From Bacillus sp. Marseille-Q3570 (GTDB lineage Bacteria > Bacillota > Bacilli > Bacillales > Fictibacillaceae): a DNA stretch of 64,000 nucleotides. This document shows positions 45,079 to 52,588 of this stretch, in pieces. The position numbers and the translations under genes are program-made. The first letter of the stretch is position 1; each line of letters opens with the position of its first letter. The notes beneath the pieces were generated by a model. That model was not told the DNA's origin and searched no databases. It saw only the letters and a program-made list of their open reading frames with translations. The stretch spans positions 85,016-149,015 of the forward strand of contig NZ_CAMGYZ010000010.1 in assembly GCF_946151055.1 (NCBI RefSeq), written 5' to 3'.

Positions 45079-45246
45079 ATGCTGAATATCTTTTGGGTTT
45101 TGATTTTGGCAGGTGCAGTGTATGCTGCCTATCATGTGATCATATACATCAAGGATATCAGAGACCTGCTAGAGGACCAAAGGGACCAGAATGAGCAGAT
45201 CATCGAGCTCTTAGAACAGCAGAATCCCGATCGTGAAAAATGGTAG
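45079..45246 (+). CDS. 55-aa single-pass membrane protein with coiled-coil tail
   Basis: MLNIFWVLILAGAVYAAYHV forms one N-terminal membrane helix; the rest (IKDIRDLLEDQRDQNEQIIELLEQQ) is a short charged coiled coil. A GGAGGGGGAAGAGG ribosome binding site lies upstream of ATG 45079. It is 71 nt after the helicase and 44 nt before the acetyltransferase. Function unknown. Confidence 0.65.
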   Translation: MLNIFWVLILAGAVYAAYHVIIYIKDIRDLLEDQRDQNEQIIELLEQQNPDREKW

Positions 45247-45290
45247 CTTGACAGGCTGATTTTCATTTATGGGTAATGGGGTGGAACCAA

Positions 45291-45848
45291 ATGATAGATT
45301 TAAGCAATAAACCGATAATCACTGGAGAAAAAACGATTCTGAGACCTTTTAAAATGGACGAAGATTTTCCGAATTTAGAAGAATGTTTAAACGATCCTGT
45401 GGTTCTTAAATATACAGGAAGTTCTCCTGGGTACGATAAAGAAGAGGTCTATAACTGGTATCATACGAGGAACGCACAAAAAGACCGAATGGACCTTGCT
45501 ATTATTGATAAGATCTCAAATACGTTGGTTGGAGAAGTAGTGGTCAATTTATACGATGAAAAAAACCAAAGTATGAACTTTAGAATACTGATTGGACCAC
45601 TGGGTAGAAATCGAGGGTTAGGAACAGAAGCAACGCAACTAGTGGTTGATTATGTTTTTGAAAATACGAACCTGAACCAGCTGACTTTGAGTGTATTTGA
45701 ATTCAATTCAAGAGCAAAAAAGTTATATGAAAAAGTAGGCTTCATAGTGGACAGTATCGATAAAGATGAATTGGAATTCGAAGGAGAATTAATAGATTCT
45801 ATTAATATGAAGTTGACTAGAGAAGATTGGATCAATAATAAGAAATGA
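45291..45848 (+). CDS. GNAT-family N-acetyltransferase (RimJ/RimL type)
   Basis: A 185-aa acetyltransferase of the RimJ/RimL (Acetyltransf_3) group, transferring acetyl from acetyl-CoA to an amine, often a protein N-terminus or antibiotic. Motifs: ILRPFKMDEDF at the N-terminus, the acetyl-CoA loop GPLGRNRGLGTEA, and NSRAKKLYEKVGF near the C-terminus. A GGGGTGG ribosome binding site precedes ATG 45291. Substrate unknown. An inverted repeat (TGAATGAATTC/GAATTCATTTA) follows near 45901 and may end its transcript. Confidence 0.87.
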   Translation: MIDLSNKPIITGEKTILRPFKMDEDFPNLEECLNDPVVLKYTGSSPGYDKEEVYNWYHTRNAQKDRMDLAIIDKISNTLVGEVVVNLYDEKNQSMNFRILIGPLGRNRGLGTEATQLVVDYVFENTNLNQLTLSVFEFNSRAKKLYEKVGFIVDSIDKDELEFEGELIDSINMKLTREDWINNKK

Positions 45849-45970
45849 ATTTTTAAGACCTCGTAACCCTTAAAGGAGCTGATTGAACCACCGCGGTAAG
45901 TGAATGAATTCCGACGAAAATAGTAGTTTCATCCTGGTTTCAGAATTCATTTAATGGGCATTTAGGTTCG

Positions 45971-45999
45971 TTAACATCCTTATGTTGGAAGGTTATAAT
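45971..45999 (+). promoter_or_regulatory. Strong sigma-A promoter before c-di-GMP riboswitch
   Basis: TTAACA (45971) and TATAAT (45994) with a 17-bp spacer. Transcription would begin near 46005, at the 5' edge of the aptamer. Confidence 0.8.
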
Positions 46000-46001
46000 A
46001 C

Positions 46002-46087
46002 AAAGGGAATATAGAGGGGGCTGTGAATTCGTATCTTCATGTGGGCACTTGGATGCGAAGGAGCTAGTAGTGCAACCGACCGCTTTC
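46002..46087 (+). promoter_or_regulatory. c-di-GMP-II riboswitch
   Basis: The leader RNA contains GGGCACTTG and, after a 13-nt insert, TAGTAGTGCAACCGACCG. These are the invariant core of the class II c-di-GMP aptamer known from Clostridium acetobutylicum and C. difficile; GCACT/AGTGC forms the central helix. A 5' hairpin (TGAA/TTCA) precedes it. P1 can form between AAAG (46002) and CTTT after ACCG. CTTTC of P1 can also pair with GGAAG of the downstream ribosome binding site, so ligand binding would free translation (inference). The TTCGTATC/GGATGCGAA pairing is an alternative stem. Confidence 0.9.
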
Positions 46088-46119
46088 TAATTTTCAACTC
46101 TTAGGAAGGGGTATTTTTT

Positions 46120-46596
46120 ATGTTTAAAAAATGGATGGAACAGAGCAAGAGGAAGGTTGTTGTAATGGTTATGGCAGGGACTGTAATTTTCGGTACTTTC
46201 GGCGGAACGGCTTATGCCGCCTATGGGGACAACTGGAATACTTACATCAAGAACGGAATCAGTCAGTTGTACACATTGGTGTTCCCTGAAATCAAAAAAG
46301 CGACAGAAGACAAGCAGAATGAAATCATTTCTAAAATCAAGAGTGACATCCGTTCGAATGTCCAAAGCGCGAAAGGCGAGATCGAAAAGCATAAAGAGAA
46401 ACTGATCAAAGAGAACAAAAACGAGCTGGACAAGTATTATGAAGACGTGAAAAAAGAGGCAGAAGCTACAAAGAATGAGGCTGTGAAATCTGGAAAGTCG
46501 AATCTAGACGAAAAGGCAAAAGATTCTTTGACGAAAGCTAAAGGTGAAATCGATAGAGCCATTGAGGCGGAATTGAAGAAAATCGGTTCAAAATAA
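46120..46596 (+). CDS. Secreted coiled-coil protein under c-di-GMP riboswitch
   Basis: A 158-aa exported protein I cannot name. It has a basic N-terminus, a hydrophobic signal segment (VVVMVMAGTVIFGTFGGTA) with a likely cleavage after AYA near residue 31, and then a long, highly charged helix with many Lys/Glu heptads (about residues 55-158), like apolipoprotein-type or adhesion coiled coils. TAGGAAGGGG precedes ATG 46120. The c-di-GMP-II riboswitch in its leader suggests a role in the switch between motile and attached life, such as matrix or cell-surface protein. A terminator follows. Confidence 0.8.
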   Translation: MFKKWMEQSKRKVVVMVMAGTVIFGTFGGTAYAAYGDNWNTYIKNGISQLYTLVFPEIKKATEDKQNEIISKIKSDIRSNVQSAKGEIEKHKEKLIKENKNELDKYYEDVKKEAEATKNEAVKSGKSNLDEKAKDSLTKAKGEIDRAIEAELKKIGSK

Positions 46597-46611
46597 ATGG
46601 AACCAATAAGG

Positions 46612-46650
46612 AAGCTTACCGAGGTGACTTTTCGGTAAGCTTGTTTCTTT
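46612..46650 (+). terminator. Terminator after secreted coiled-coil gene
   Basis: Stem AAGCTTACCGA/TCGGTAAGCTT then GTTTCTTTTCT. Confidence 0.88.
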
Positions 46651-46783
46651 TCTAGTGGGTATATTTTTGTGATGTATAATATCCTGTCTAAATTTGTTCA
46701 TTTTTTTTATTAATTTGTTCACTTCGACATATATTCTGATCACATTTCGAATTAATCTGTTCACTTCAATTACTTCAACTAGA

Positions 46784-48205
46784 TCACTGACTTATATCCT
46801 TGTCGCTTTTATCTGAAAACAGCTGGATTGAAGGCTTCCCTTCTTTTTTACGATAAATCCGATTGATATAGTCATCTGTCATCGCGCGGATCTCTTTATG
46901 CAAGAAGACGAGCGGGATGATGTTACAGAGCAGGACGAATGCGAGAAGTAGATCTAAGAACTGCCAGACAAACTGCAAGCCGCCGATCGCACCTACATAT
47001 ATTGCTGCGATATAAATGATTCTCATAAATTTCGATGCTTTCAATCCAAATAAGTATTCCGCCTGTTTTTCACCAAAGAAGATCAGGACACCGACCGTCG
47101 TGATGACGAAGAAGAATAGGAAGATAGCAATAAAGCTTCCGCCGAACGTTTCTCCCATCACCGTTCCAAAGGCAGTTCCAATCATGTTCGATGCGTTATC
47201 CGCACTTACTTCCGTCCAGGTTCCAGTGACGAGTACGGCGAGGCCAGAAACCGTACAAATGACGATCGTATCGACGAATACACTGAAGATGCCCCATAAT
47301 GCTTGGCGGGACGGGTGGTCTGTCTGGGCTGCCGCATGTGTGATCGGAGCAGTTCCGAGACCGGCTTCATTCGAGTACAGCCCACGTGCGATTCCCCAGC
47401 GGAGGGCTTGTGCAATACCAGCTCCCGCAAATCCTCCTGCAGCAGAAATCGGTGTGAAGGCATGTGTGAATATCATTCCCAATACACTCGGAAGTTCGCC
47501 GATATGTGCGAAAATGACGATAAAAGCTCCGATCAAGTAGGTGATGACCATGAACGGAACCATTTTATCGGTCACTTTCCCGATACGTTTGATGCCTCCG
47601 AATACAACGATGGCGACCAATCCGCACATGATGAGGCCGGTGATTTGTGTCGACCATCCAAAAGCACCTTCAACTTGTGTAGTAATGGAATTGGATTGGA
47701 CCATCAAACTTGGGATCGCCTCGATCATGAGGAAGAAAGCGAAGGCAGCCGCAACTTTATCCCATCCAAGTGCTTTCTTAATATAATACTGAGGACCGCC
47801 AACCCATGTCCCTTGATTGTTCTTTTCACGATATTTTACTCCGAGCATGATTTCAGAGTATTTGGTCGCCATTCCGATCAGCGCGACCATCCACATCCAG
47901 AACAACGCTCCAGGTCCACCAAGGGCGATGGCGACAGGAACACCAACGATGTTCGTTGCCCCAGCTGTGGATGCGAGGGCTGATGTGAAGGCCTGGAAAG
48001 GGGTGATCGTACCAGTGTGCTTATCTTTTTTAAAGATTTGACCAATCGTTTGGCTTAACGCATGTCCGAAAAAACGGAATTGGAAAAAGCGTAGCCTGAC
48101 CGTTAAAAAGATACCTGCTGCAATTAATAGTATCGCAAGAACATAAGTCCATAAGAAGTTGGATACATTCGCTATCCACGTTTCAAACCAAGAAATAATT
48201 TCCAC
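46784..48205 (-). CDS. Sodium:alanine/glycine symporter (AGCS family)
   Basis: Na+-coupled amino-acid importer, about 473 aa and 9-11 membrane helices. AGCS signatures: RLRFFQFRFFGHAL, GGPGALFWMW, GATKYSE-like GMATKYSEIMLGVKYREK, and SNEAGLGTAPITHAAAQTDHP. The GTG at 48205 is chosen as start, 7 nt after AAGGGAG; an in-frame ATG at 48259 would add 18 residues that look like leader sequence. Substrate is alanine, glycine or glutamine by family. It stands alone on the minus strand. Confidence 0.9.
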   Translation of the reverse strand: MEIISWFETWIANVSNFLWTYVLAILLIAAGIFLTVRLRFFQFRFFGHALSQTIGQIFKKDKHTGTITPFQAFTSALASTAGATNIVGVPVAIALGGPGALFWMWMVALIGMATKYSEIMLGVKYREKNNQGTWVGGPQYYIKKALGWDKVAAAFAFFLMIEAIPSLMVQSNSITTQVEGAFGWSTQITGLIMCGLVAIVVFGGIKRIGKVTDKMVPFMVITYLIGAFIVIFAHIGELPSVLGMIFTHAFTPISAAGGFAGAGIAQALRWGIARGLYSNEAGLGTAPITHAAAQTDHPSRQALWGIFSVFVDTIVICTVSGLAVLVTGTWTEVSADNASNMIGTAFGTVMGETFGGSFIAIFLFFFVITTVGVLIFFGEKQAEYLFGLKASKFMRIIYIAAIYVGAIGGLQFVWQFLDLLLAFVLLCNIIPLVFLHKEIRAMTDDYINRIYRKKEGKPSIQLFSDKSDKDISQ

Positions 48206-48259
48206 GACAGTGCTCCCTTCATACTTTTCTTCTATAATATCTTTGTGTTCAATACCCAT

Positions 48260-48624
48260 TATTTCCCGAATTGAAAAGTGGAATTTGCGAAAGAATGTAG
48301 TTGTACCATTTTAAAAGTTGCTCGAATCAAATAGAAAGCTCCCATAAAATAGTAAAAAGGAACGAAGTATAGATTAGGAATCGATGTATAGGAGATTGTA
48401 TAGTATGATGTAGAGAATCCCACATCATCTTTTTAAGAAGATTTCATCACTTGTAAAAAATATTTCAAAATAGATGCAACCAATGAGAGGCAAATACGTC
48501 TATATTTAGTAGAGGAAACAAAATTGGAAATTCAGGGTTAACAGCTGACAAATAGGGAATACATACACTATAAGCTTTAATCGAACGGACAAATCTTTTA
48601 AAATGATAGGAGTGTTTGAGGATC
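48260..48624. other. Gene-free stretch between divergent genes
   Basis: About 365 bases with promoter-like AT-rich sequence; I see no gene, riboswitch or repeat in it. Confidence 0.5.
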
Positions 48625-48756
48625 ATGACGAGTACTGACATTCATATTCAGAATTTGAGGAAAAAGGGAATTGATGTTCAAAAGGTCATTTCGAAGACTC
48701 TTAAACTGGCAAAAAATTATTCAGGTCACAAGCAAAAAGAAAGTCCCCAACAATAA
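48625..48756 (+). CDS. 43-aa protein of unknown function
   Basis: ATG 48625 opens MTSTDIHIQNLRKKGIDVQK and 23 more residues, basic and without a membrane segment. AGGAG lies upstream and a clean terminator hairpin starts 21 nt after the stop, which supports a small real gene. No family recognised. Confidence 0.5.
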   Translation: MTSTDIHIQNLRKKGIDVQKVISKTLKLAKNYSGHKQKESPQQ

Positions 48757-48776
48757 CCGCCCTGAGTACATAAAGG

Positions 48777-48806
48777 AACCTTCTCATCGCTGAGAAGGTT
48801 TTTTTA
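48777..48806 (+). terminator. Terminator after 43-aa gene
   Basis: Stem AACCTTCTCA/TGAGAAGGTT, loop TCGC, then TTTTT. Confidence 0.9.
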
Positions 48807-48810
48807 CATT

Positions 48811-48990
48811 AGCTGTATTCGCAAACGTTGTTGCTCTTGCAGCGAGCTTCCTCGTCGCATGCCTTGCGAGGAGATTATTCAGGTAGTAGGCACGTTGATC
48901 CCGGAAGAGTCTCACACCTTACTCTTCAATCAACTTGCACAAGGTGATTGCTAAAAAATGACTCAAAATCAACAATCTTTTAGAAAAGAA
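48811..48990 (+). mobile_element. MITE-like element, short copy
   Basis: A 180-bp element with ends AGCTGTATTCGCAAACGTTG (left) and, inverted, CAACAATCTTTTAGAAAAG (right). Inner sequence CTCGTCGCATGCCTTGCGAG and GAGATTATTCAGGTAGTAGGCACG is shared with the larger copy at 52003. It has no coding capacity. It is followed at 49014 by a dispersed hairpin element. Confidence 0.7.
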
Positions 48991-49013
48991 AAAGTATAGA
49001 CATCCTTTTTCCG

Positions 49014-49073
49014 TATAAGGGCAACTAATGGATCAGCTTACGCCTAGGGCTTCGCTTTACCAAGTTTTCTTTA
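49014..49073 (+). repeat. Dispersed hairpin element, copy 3
   Basis: TATAAGGGCAACTAATGG through ACCAAGTTTTCTTTAT, between convergent genes and just after the MITE-like element. Confidence 0.82.
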
Positions 49074-49078
49074 TATCA

Positions 49079-50002
49079 TCATCGCATCTTAAGTTCGTAC
49101 GGTTTTACAAGTGCGTAGAGGGTTTCGATATGTGGCAGTTTCAAGTTCTCTTCATCCGCTAACCTGAGTGCGCCTCCGAGCAGGTGGTCCGCTTCGATCT
49201 GCAGGCCTTTACGTCTATCTTGATGCATGGATGAAGTCGCCTCTGAAGGGAAGCTGTTCAACTGGTCCAACGCTTTTTGAACGTGGTCGTCGGTGATGTC
49301 GATCCCTTTCGAAATGGCGAGCAGTTTCATTTCATGTAAAACCTCTTCCGCCAGCTTCACCGTCCTTGATGATTCGCGGATCGCCCCGAGTGTCAAATCG
49401 CCGGCAGTCGTTACACCGGAAAATGCGGTGATCATCATATATTTGTTCCAAAGTCCGAGAAGGATGTTGCTGCTCAGCACCCCAGCCATGTTTGCCCTGT
49501 CGAAAATCTTCTCCAGTTCATTGCACAGCCTATCCTGTGACGGATGGAGTGGACCGAAGACGAGATCATGCTGCGTGCTTGTATGGACAACATGTCCATT
49601 CTCATCCAGGGTAGAGATGATAAAACACAATCCTCCCATCACAGCCTCTTCGCCTAATTCCCGCTGAAGCTGCCCGATATGTTCAATTCCATTCAAGAGT
49701 GGTAGGACAGTCGCTCCTTTTTCCACCAATCCTTTCAAATCGGTGATCAATTCATCATTCAAATGGTACCCTTTCACTGCCAGCAAAACGACGTCGACGT
49801 GATGGATATCGTCCAATCCTTCAGCAATGTTCAAGTCTTCAAATTCATAGTCACCATGCGGACTTTGCAGTTTCAACCCATTTTGACGGAGCTGTTCAGC
49901 TCTTTTCGGACGGACGAGAAATTGTACGGATTGACCTGATTCCTGACATCTTCCGCCGAAATAAGCTCCAATTGCTCCAGCACCAACTACGACAATGTTC
50001 AT
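49079..50002 (-). CDS. 2-dehydropantoate 2-reductase (ketopantoate reductase family)
   Basis: NADPH-dependent reductase, 307 aa, of the PanE/ApbA family that makes pantoate for CoA synthesis. The Rossmann motif MNIVVVGAGAIGAYFGG is at the N-terminus, VVLLAVKGYH and LLNGIEHIGQL mid-protein, and the C-terminal helical domain has the catalytic Lys-type region NKYMMITAFSG. ATG 50002 gives the canonical start; ATG 50008 adds two residues. Bacillaceae often have several paralogues, so whether this is the biosynthetic PanE is open. Confidence 0.85.
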   Translation of the reverse strand: MNIVVVGAGAIGAYFGGRCQESGQSVQFLVRPKRAEQLRQNGLKLQSPHGDYEFEDLNIAEGLDDIHHVDVVLLAVKGYHLNDELITDLKGLVEKGATVLPLLNGIEHIGQLQRELGEEAVMGGLCFIISTLDENGHVVHTSTQHDLVFGPLHPSQDRLCNELEKIFDRANMAGVLSSNILLGLWNKYMMITAFSGVTTAGDLTLGAIRESSRTVKLAEEVLHEMKLLAISKGIDITDDHVQKALDQLNSFPSEATSSMHQDRRKGLQIEADHLLGGALRLADEENLKLPHIETLYALVKPYELKMR

Positions 50003-50284
50003 ATCCAATCACCATCCTTTTATCCTTTGGCGTTGTTATCCTTTATAGTTGATTTTTACGAAATTCGCGTCAATCATACTTAGTCAGAAATCAACGGTAT
50101 AACAACACCTTCCTTTAATGAAATTGTACCCGATATGCGGGGGAAGAGAAACTTATATGACTTTCTACTCTAAGTTGATGTTATCATCTAAATCAAATTA
50201 TTCATGGAAACTGAATGTGTTGCATTATGCATCATTGAATGATTATACTAAATAGAGAATTAACTAATGAACAGGGGAATTTGA

Positions 50285-51982
50285 ATGGTTATAAAGACAA
50301 TGTTTATTGCACCATACCCTTCCATGGTTCCACTTGTAGAAGAGTGTAAAACGGATCATCCAGAATTAGATATCCAGATAGAAGTTGGTAACCTGGAAGA
50401 AGGGGCTGAAATAGCAAGGTGGGCCGAGAAGAATGGATACGATGTCATCATCAGCCGAGGTGGCACGGCACAATTGATAAAGTCATTCGTGTCGATTAGT
50501 GTGATTGACGTTCATTTATCTGGTTATGACATGCTGCGAACACTTACATTAGCCAATGATTTTCAAGGGAAAAAAGCATTAGTTGGTTTTCCTAACATTA
50601 CGATAGGTGCTCAATCTATTGTAGACCTATTGGAATTACCTATTCATGTATACTCGATACAATCAGCTGTTGACGTTGATCCACTTGTGGACAAACTGAA
50701 GGAAGATGGTTTTGAGGTTGTTTTAGGCGATGTTGTCACGGTGGATGCAGCTCAAAAAAATGGTCTTGAAGGTATCTTGATACAATCAGGCAGAGAAGCG
50801 ATTTATGAGGCTTTCAGTAACGCCTGCTCAGAATATGAATTTCATCACCGTAATCAGATGCTTATCAAGTTATTGTCCAAAATATTGAAATCGAAAAAAC
50901 AAGATATACTTATTTTGGATTCAAAAGGTGAGCAGATATATGAAAATTGGAGTAGTGTTCAAAGGGTACCACTATCCCACAAAGAACTAAAAAAATTCAG
51001 GGATGATGTTAAGCAAAATGGACATGCAGCCCACACGGTAAGCTTTAAAAATAAGCAGGTTGAAGTAAATGGTGAACTTTGTAATTTCGCTTCTCAGTCA
51101 TTTATAATCATTTATTTTACCGTAAAGGAATTCTCTGAACATCATAAATGGTTACAAGTAAAGAATCGTATACCAAAGCCAGTCATTATTGCAGAAAGTC
51201 CAATGATGGAGAAAATAACCAGCCAGATACGACAGTCCATATCTAAACAACGGATTTACCTGCTATATGGAGAAAAAGGGACAGGGAAAGCACTTATGGC
51301 AGAGTTCATCCACTATGAACAAAATAACAGGGGAAACTTATTAACGATAGATATGCAGAACTGTGAATGGGATCAGTTGAAAGAGGTATTCAACATAAAG
51401 TGTTCAACTGTTAATCTGACCAACATTGAACATTTGGATTCCGATCGAATAGATGAATTAAGAGAGTTTGTACATCACTTATTGGAATATTCCATTACGG
51501 TGATTCTTACAAGTAATGTACAGGTCCCGGATTTGATCGACAACTCTTTAGATGACGATACAGTAGAATTAGCGCTTCCTCCGCTAAAACAACGTAAAGA
51601 AGATATAAAAGGTTTAGCAGCCTATTTTGTTGCGCAATTTCATCAAAATTTAGGGACTCATCCTGTCAAAATAAGAGAAAAGGCAATTGAAGAATTGATT
51701 AATGCGGATTGGAATGAAAATGTTTCCGAATTGAAACGTTTTATAAAATCCCTTGTACTAGGGGAGAAAGGTTATGTCATCGAACCTGATCATGTCCAAA
51801 GTGCACTGAAGATCCGTAGGAAAACAACTCCAAAGGATAATCTCCTCTTACGTGGTACATTAGAAGAAATCGAACAACGGGTGATAGAGAAGGTACTCGA
51901 AGAAGAAGGATTCAACCAATCGAAAGCAGCGAAACGATTAGGAATTAATCGTTCGACTCTTTGGCGCAAATTAAGAAAATAA
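50285..51982 (+). CDS. PrpR-N regulator with degenerate sigma-54-type AAA+ domain
   Basis: A 565-aa regulator in three parts. Residues about 1-190 are a PrpR_N sensory domain (NGYDVIISRGGTAQLIK, VDVHLSGYDMLRTL). Residues about 310-495 align with a sigma-54 AAA+ domain, with a Walker A-like YGEKGTGKA, but the GAFTGA loop that contacts sigma-54 is absent and the Walker B region (VNLTNIEHLD) is weak. A Fis-type HTH (FNQSKAAKRLGINRSTLWRKL) ends it. It probably senses an acid-sugar or a phosphate intermediate and controls the permease-kinase-dehydrogenase genes downstream, without sigma-54 (inference). ATG 50285 follows AGGGGAATTTG. Confidence 0.85.
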   Translation: MVIKTMFIAPYPSMVPLVEECKTDHPELDIQIEVGNLEEGAEIARWAEKNGYDVIISRGGTAQLIKSFVSISVIDVHLSGYDMLRTLTLANDFQGKKALVGFPNITIGAQSIVDLLELPIHVYSIQSAVDVDPLVDKLKEDGFEVVLGDVVTVDAAQKNGLEGILIQSGREAIYEAFSNACSEYEFHHRNQMLIKLLSKILKSKKQDILILDSKGEQIYENWSSVQRVPLSHKELKKFRDDVKQNGHAAHTVSFKNKQVEVNGELCNFASQSFIIIYFTVKEFSEHHKWLQVKNRIPKPVIIAESPMMEKITSQIRQSISKQRIYLLYGEKGTGKALMAEFIHYEQNNRGNLLTIDMQNCEWDQLKEVFNIKCSTVNLTNIEHLDSDRIDELREFVHHLLEYSITVILTSNVQVPDLIDNSLDDDTVELALPPLKQRKEDIKGLAAYFVAQFHQNLGTHPVKIREKAIEELINADWNENVSELKRFIKSLVLGEKGYVIEPDHVQSALKIRRKTTPKDNLLLRGTLEEIEQRVIEKVLEEEGFNQSKAAKRLGINRSTLWRKLRK

Positions 51983-52002
51983 TGATTTGCGTCTTTTTTA
52001 TT

Positions 52003-52436
52003 GGCTGTTTTCGCAAACTTTGTTGCGCCTTGCACTTAAAGAAAGTATAAGGGCAACTAAGCTCGACCTACAAAAGGCTTGGTCTCGCCAAGTTTTCTTT
52101 AAAAGTCGTTGTTTCCGCCCCAGGATGCTCGCTTTCCGCGGGGGGTACGGTGAACCCACTCGTCGCCTTGCGACCTCAGGAGTCTCCTTATCAAAGAAGC
52201 ATTTGTGCTCATGCGTCAGCAAGAAAGTCCTGTCGAAGAGAGTTTCCTCGCCGCATGCGTTGCGAGGAGATTATTCAGGTGGTAGGCACGCTGATCCCGC
52301 AGGAAAGGAAAGGTTCTGCCGCACGAAGAAAATGCGATTTTCATTTTCGAGGAGTAATCGCCCCTTGCTCTCCAATCAACTTGCGCAAGGTGTTTTTTAA
52401 AATGACTCAAACGCAACAATCTTTTAGAAAAGAGCC
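52003..52436 (+). mobile_element. MITE-like element, long copy with nested insertion
   Basis: A 434-bp element bounded by GGCTGTTTTCGCAAACTTTG and, at the other end and inverted, GGCTCTTTTCTAAAAGATTG; 24-bp ends with a few mismatches. It shares inner blocks with the 180-bp copy at 48811 and contains a dispersed hairpin element at 52036-52102, apparently inserted into it. No transposase is present; overlapping open frames look accidental. It separates the regulator at 50285 from its presumed operon. Confidence 0.72.
52036..52102 (+). repeat. Dispersed hairpin element, copy 4, nested
   Basis: TTAAAGAAAGTATAAGGGCA through GCCAAGTTTTCTTTAA. The hairpin is CTTGG-TCTC-GCCAAG here, with loop changes but the stem kept, which argues for selection on structure. 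It lies inside the MITE-like element. Confidence 0.83.
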
Positions 52437-52445
52437 TTATTATTT

Positions 52446-52476
52446 ACTAAACTGTTGCAAAATAAAACAGTTTAGT
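52446..52476 (+). promoter_or_regulatory. 11-bp inverted repeat, probable regulator site
   Basis: ACTAAACTGTT and AACAGTTTAGT are perfect inverted arms 9 bp apart, 31 bp upstream of the -35 of the permease promoter. It is not followed by a T-run, so it is more likely an operator for the PrpR-N regulator than a terminator. Confidence 0.6.
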
Positions 52477-52506
52477 CAATTTTACTCACAATTAATAAAT
52501 TTGGTG

Positions 52507-52554
52507 TTGCGTAATAAATCACATTCTTTTAGGATGAAGGTGAAAACGTTTTCT
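52507..52554 (+). promoter_or_regulatory. Permease promoter with cre site
   Basis: TTGCGT (52507) and TAGGAT (52530) are 17 bp apart. TGAAAACGTTTTCT at 52541-52554 matches the cre consensus at 13 of 14 positions and overlaps the likely start site, which predicts CcpA repression. No -24/-12 sigma-54 promoter is seen. Confidence 0.65.
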
Positions 52555-52588
52555 TGTCATTACTATTCATACGATGGGGGAATTTGAA

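Noticed and set aside
45849..46119. c-di-AMP (ydaO) or T-box leader
   Set aside because: The ydaO signatures are absent, and the conserved core matches c-di-GMP-II instead; no T-box TGG-type motif is found.
47016..47983. Long open frames opposite the AGCS symporter
   Set aside because: They are antisense shadows of a well-supported membrane protein gene with clear family motifs.
51987..52587. Two overlapping plus-strand frames of 137 and 145 codons
   Set aside because: They fall inside the MITE-like element and its flanks, show no family features, and share no start signals.
52437..52588. Sigma-54 promoter before the KdgT-type permease
   Set aside because: No GG-N10-GC element at proper spacing; a sigma-A promoter with a cre site fits.
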